This document shows positions 54,501 to 60,500 of a stretch of DNA of 64,000 nt, one piece after another; position 1 is the first letter of the stretch, and every line of letters begins with the position of its first letter. This stretch comes from Inia geoffrensis (Eukaryota > Chordata > Mammalia > Artiodactyla > Iniidae). The position numbers were made by a program, and so were the translations under genes. Under the pieces are notes generated by a model. That model saw only the letters and a program-made list of their open reading frames with translations. It had not been told where the DNA came from and searched no databases. The DNA lies in the NCBI GenBank assembly GCA_036417435.1, contig CM070903.1, positions 60,860,001 through 60,924,000 of the forward strand, in the 5' to 3' direction.

Positions 54501-57500
54501 AATGGTCAGAATGTCCATAATTAAAATGTCTACAAATAACTAATGCTAGAGAGGGTGTGGAGAAAAGTGAACCCTCCTACACTGTTGGTGGGAATGTAAG
54601 TTGGTTCAGCCACTATGGAAAACTGTATGGAGGTTCCTCAGAAAACTAAAAATAGAATTACCATATGATCCAGCAATCCCACTCCTGGGCATATATCCAG
54701 AGAAAACTATAATTCAAAAAGATACATGCACCCCTATGTTCATAGAGGCACTACTCACAATAGCCAAGACATGGAAACAATCTAAATGTTTATTGACAGA
54801 TGAATAAAGAAGTTGTGGTACATATATACAGTGGAATACTACTCAGCCATAAAAACTGAAATAATGCCATTTGCAGCAATATGGATGCAACTAGAGATTA
54901 TCATACTAAGTAAGTCAGAAAGAGGAAGACAAATATCATATGATATCACTTACATGTAGAATCTAAAATATGGCACAAATGGACCTATTCATGAAACAGA
55001 AACAGATTCACAGACATAGAGAACTGACTTGTGGTTGCAAAGTGTAGGGGGGCAGGGGAGGGATGGACTGGGAGTTTGGGGTTAGTAGATGCAAACTATT
55101 ACATACAGAATGGATAAACAACAAGGTCTTGCTGTATAGCCCAGGGAACTATATTCAATACCCTGGGACGAATCATAATGGACAAGAATATTAAAAGGAA
55201 TGTATAGATGTGTATAACTGAGTCACTTTGCTGTACAGTAGAAATTAACATAACATTGTAAATCAACTATACTTCAATAAAAAATAAATTTTTAAAAAAT
55301 GAACAAAAACACTCCATTAATAACAGCTTTCCACTTGAAATACTTAGGAATAAACTTTGAGAGATGTGTGGAATCTTTCTGCAGAAAATTTAATTACCTT
55401 ATTAGGAGAGACAGAGGAAAACTTAGCTAAATGAAGAAAGATGGCATGCCCTAGGTAAGAAGATTAACTATTGTAAAGATATCAATTCTCAAGTTAATGT
55501 GTAAATTTAGAATTAGAAATGGAATGAAGTTAATAGGATTTTATTCTGAAATTATTTACCTAGTTAGGCAAAGTTGTCAAAGGTCTCTGCAAAAGGTTAA
55601 CCGGAGAAAGGAGGGGCAGAGGTGTATAGTGACAGCTCAGCATTATTCAATAGAACTTTCTGGAATGATGTGTTTATTAGCCACTTGTGGTTATTGAGCA
55701 CTTGAAATGTGGTATGACTGAGGAAATGAATTTTCAATTTTTTAAAATTTTTATTAATTTTTATTTAAATAGCCACACGTGGTTACCACATTGGATAGTG
55801 CAAGCTAGCCTAACCTTTGTTAGATAATCTAACATATTATAAAACAACAGTAACACGATGAGCCACTGCTCCAAAACTAGAAATTATAAATTAGTGAATC
55901 AGGATGAAGAGGCCAGAAATCCAACTATATATATACGTGCTTGGTGTGTCTGTATTAAAAACAAGCTTTCAAAACCAGGAGATAAGAAAGGGCTGTATAA
56001 TAAAGACTTTTGTTAGAACGGAATAGAAATTTGGAGCAAAATTAAGGCCAAACCCCAACCAAAATAAACTTCAGTATTAATTTAGACAGCTAGCAAAAAT
56101 TTGGTAATGTGTGTCAAGCCAAGTATTGAGATAATTCTGTGTCTAGTAATCTTTTCTAATCATCTTAAATGCAAAAAGAAAAAAAAAAGCACAATATGTC
56201 TGAAGGTATTTATTGTTGCAGTTTTTAATAATAGTGCACAACTGAAGGACAAAGAGAAAACTCTTCATTTCAACTAGAGAGGTAGGATGATTTCTTATGG
56301 TACATCCACTGATAGGAACCTCACAATCGTTAAAAATGAATGTTCTGAGGAAGACATGAATTGAAAGTTACTTACAACATTTTAAAATTCCCCTCCCACC
56401 AGAAATGGGGGTGTGGCAGTGAAAAAGCCAATAATGTTACAAATCCACCTTCATAGCTACAAAATAATTCCTCTGTGTGCTCAGTGCCCTCTTTGGACTG
56501 ATCTATCGACCCAGGGACTTTGCCTCCTACATGCTAGCCATCTTCATCTGTAACCTGCTGCTCTACCTGGCCTTTTACATCATCATGAAGGTAAGAGTGG
56601 CGGCTGGGAGCCCGGCACCGCGGGCCCTCTTCGGGTGACGCGTGCAGCTTGGCAGCAGCGCTTCTCACCCACAGCTTCGTAGCTCCGAGAAGATCCTCCT
56701 GATCCCGCTCTTCTGTATCGTCGCCACCGCTGCGGTGTGGGCCGCCGCCCTGTATTTTTTCTTCCAGAATCTCAGCAGCTGGGAGGTAAGAGGGCAGTTT
56801 TCTTTTCTAGGATGACATTCTCTCTCCATCTTGCCTTTCTGACCTTCCTACCTCCCTCTCTTCATGTGCTTGTTGCTGTTTATCTTTTTTATGTTCTCTG
56901 ACATGAATGCTTTCTCTAAAGGGGATGGTTTTAAATATCCACACGTGACTGCTCAATAAATGGCATGTCATCATTCTCAGGGTGGCACCTCTTAAAAATG
57001 AAGCTCTACCAACACTGCAAACGTGATCTTCATTATGTGTCATATTATGATTATGATCCTGTTCCCAGTGGATGTTTAATATGTACAGGAACCTTGCTTA
57101 GTGTATCTTCTCCACCTTAACATAGTCATCATCCATAAACAAATACACAGGTGCAGGTGTTTATAAATCCATTTCACAGATAGGAAAGCTGAGGCCTAGG
57201 AAACTGGTGATGTATCTGAGGCACAGAACAGGGAAGAAGTCTTAGCTCTCCATCCCCATAATCACCACAGGCAACTTTAGAACATTTTTATCACCCCAGG
57301 AAAAAACCTGCATCCGTTAGCAGTCAATCACCATTTCTCCCTAACCCCTTAGCCTTAGGCAACCACTAATCTATCTTTTGTCTCTACAGATCTACCTATT
57401 CTGGACATTTCATATAAATGGAATCACATAACGTGGTCTTTGAGTCTGGCTTCTCTTCATAATGGTTCCTAGGTCCACCCATGTGTAGATGTTATCAGTA

Positions 57501-60500
57501 CTTCATGTTTTTATTGCTGAATATTCCATTGTATGGATATACCTCATTTTATCTACCCGTTCGTCAGTCTAGTGACATTTAAGTTGTTTCTGCTTCTTGG
57601 CTTTTATGAATGCTGCTGCTGTGAACAACTGTGGTCAAGTTTTGTGTGGACGTATGTTTTCTTGGAAGCTAACTTTTTTTTTTTTTTTGCGGTATGCGGG
57701 CCTCTCACTGTTGTGGCCTCTCCCGTTGCGGAGCACGGAGCACAGGCTCCGGGCACACAGGCTCAGCGGCCATGGCTCACGGGCCCAGCTGCTCCGCGGC
57801 ATGTGGGATCTTCCCGGACTGGGGCACGAACCCGTGTCCTCTGCATCGGCAGGCGGACTCTCAACCACTGTGCCACCAGGGAAGCCCGGAAGCTAACTTT
57901 TTGACCCAGGCATCTAGTAGTGACTTTTTAGGTTTCTGGATACTCAGCCCTCTAAGGAGTTGAACGGTGGGAATACCCCCACTACATCCTGCCTCACCTT
58001 CTTCCAGGGAACGCCAGCCGAATCCCGAGAGAAGAATCGAGAGTGTATCCTGCTGGATTTCTTTGATGACCATGACATCTGGCACTTCCTCTCTGCTACT
58101 GCCCTGTTTTTCTCATTCTTGGTGAGTTTATAAAAACTTTTTTCATTTCTTCTCGCTTTACATCCTGTACCCCTTTTTTTCTCTTCCCCTCCTTCTTACA
58201 TCCCCTTTTGCATTTTTAATTTCCCTTTCCAAGTCTTCATTATAATTCAACGTACAGAATATCTTATTTCTTTTTTACACTGTATCCTTCAGTTAGATCT
58301 TTATTTTCATTCTCCTTTTACTCTTCAATACTTTAAGACACAGAGTGATAAAATAATTTTCCTTCAGTTGTACAATGTTTGGACTGAATTGTTGATTAGA
58401 ACTCACATGCCCAAATCCCCCGGGAACCACTTTTGGCATTGGCTACAATCTCAGCCACACTAGGTTATTCCTTCTTGTGCTATACTCACATTCCTCCCCT
58501 TCTTCCAGTCTCACTGCATGTCTTACAAACATTTCACAAGTTCTTGGAGTGGCTCAGGATAGCAGCCAGGCCTCTTTTTGCCTTCTAACCAGTCTCTTCC
58601 AAATCTCTCCTGTAGTCCCTCCATTTTTTGCCCAAACACCTTTCCAGAAGCCATGCATATTATAACAACCCAGGATGAGAACTCCCAGCCTACTTCCATC
58701 TTAATTTTGACTTTTCCAAAATAAAAGCCCATGGTGCCTGTACACAAGGTCATTTAACAAATAACACTGGGTTGGCCAAAAAGTGCCTTCAGTTTTTAAG
58801 TAAAAATAAAGGACATTTTTCATTTTCACCAAGAACTTTATTGAACAACGTATTCACCCTTTTGTTCCACTATCTTCTGCCACTTTTCAGGCAACTTCAT
58901 AATTCCATCTTCCCAAAACTTTTTATCTTTTTGAGCAAAGAACTGTTCCAGGTGCCTTTTACAGTCTTCCAGGGAATTGAATTTTTTTCCATTAAGAGAA
59001 TTTTGTAAAGACCAAAATAAATGGAAATCTGAAGATGCAATGTGTGGTGAATACGGCTGATGAATCAGAACTTCCCAGCCAAGCTGTAACAGTTTTTGCC
59101 AGGTCATCAAAGAAACATGTGGTCTTGCGTTATCCTGACAGAAGATTATGCGTTTTCTGTTGACTAATTCTGGATGCTTTTCGTCGAGTGCCTCTTTCAG
59201 TTGGTCTGATTGGGAGCAGAACTTGTTGGAATTAATCATTTGGTTTTCTGGAATTAGCTCATAATAGAGGACTCCCTTCCAATCCCACCATATACACAGC
59301 ATCACCTTCTTTGGATGAAGACCGACCTTTGGTGTGGTCGGTGGTGGTTCATTTCGCTTGCCCCACAGTCTCTTCTATTCCACTTTATTGTACAGTAGCA
59401 ACTTTTCATTGCCTGTCACAATTTGTTTTAAAAACAGAACTTTTTATGTTTGTTTTTATTTTTGGCCGTGTTGGGCCTTCGTTGATGTGCACGGGCTTTC
59501 TCTAGTTGCGGCGAGAGGGGGCTACTCTTTGCTGCAGTGCATGGGCTTCTCATTGCAGTGGCTTCTCTTGTTGCGGAGCACGGGCTCTAGGTGCACGGGC
59601 TTCAGTAGTTGTGGCGCACAGGCTCAGTAGTTGTGGCGCACGGGCTTAGTTGCTCTGCAGCACGTGGGATCTTCCCAGTCCAGGGATCGAACCCATGTCC
59701 CCTGCATTAGCAGGCAGATTCTTAACCACTGCACCACCAGGGAAGCCCCAAACCAGAACGTTTTCATTACGTTTAAGTAGGGAATCACATGTGGAAATAC
59801 AGTCAAGAAGGTTTTTTTCGCTTAACTTAACGTGAAACCCAAACATCAAAGTGATTCACATAACCAAGCTGGTGCAAATGATTTTCAGCGCTTGATTTAG
59901 ATATTCTGAGTATGTTGGCTGTCTCCCGTGTGGTATAACGTTGATTGTTCTCCATTAATGTCTCGATTTGATCGCCATCAACTTCAACTGGTCTACCCGA
60001 CTGTGAAGCATCGTCCAGCGAGAAATCTCCAGCACAAAACTTCACAAACCTCTTTTGACATGTTCAATCAGTCACAGCACCTTCTCCATACACTGCACAA
60101 ATCTTTTTTTTGCATTTCAGCTGTTTTTACTTTTCTTGAAATAATAAAGCATAATATGCCAAAAATGTTATTTTTCTTCCATCTTCAACATTAAAATGGC
60201 TACACAAAAATTCACCAATTTTCATAGGTCTCTTTTTAAATGCACGCTGATAGGACAGCTGTCACACACAATCTAACAAAATTGTTTCACATGAAGTTAA
60301 AGACAACTAAGTGCTACTAGGGCCATCTTACAGAAAAAAAACGAACGAACCTTTTGGCCAGCCCAATATTAGGCCTCCTGGTTTCACGCTGCCCACTTAA
60401 CTTTAGTCTTGTGCATGTAACCTCAAGAGTGGAGCAGGGCTACCCCCTCGTGGCCAGTTTGGGAAGTTTAACCAGTCTGTATAAACATCATTCCTTAAGG

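Larger units (their letters stand above)
58762..60371 (-). mobile_element. Mariner DNA transposon, inactive, with nested SINE
   Basis: Inverted ends ACACTGGGTTGGCCAAAAAG (left) and, read in reverse, ATATTGGGCTGGCCAAAAGG (right), each next to a TA target dinucleotide at 58762-58763 and 60370-60371. A transposase is readable on the minus strand in two main blocks: about 59827-60045 (helix-turn-helix region, GRPVEVD and [20 protein letters not shown]) and 58838-59420 (catalytic region). A CHR SINE at 59445-59749 splits it. The tc1/mariner 'D34D' spacing is kept between QDNARPH and SSDFHLF, but the first catalytic Asp site reads G-N-E-K and an in-frame stop follows shortly. Inactive. Confidence 0.88.

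Noticed and set aside
53621..54807. Three + strand frames in intron 21 as a retained L1 ORF2 gene
   Set aside because: They are consecutive ORF2 pieces in different frames separated by stops; the element is 5'-truncated and cannot be functional.
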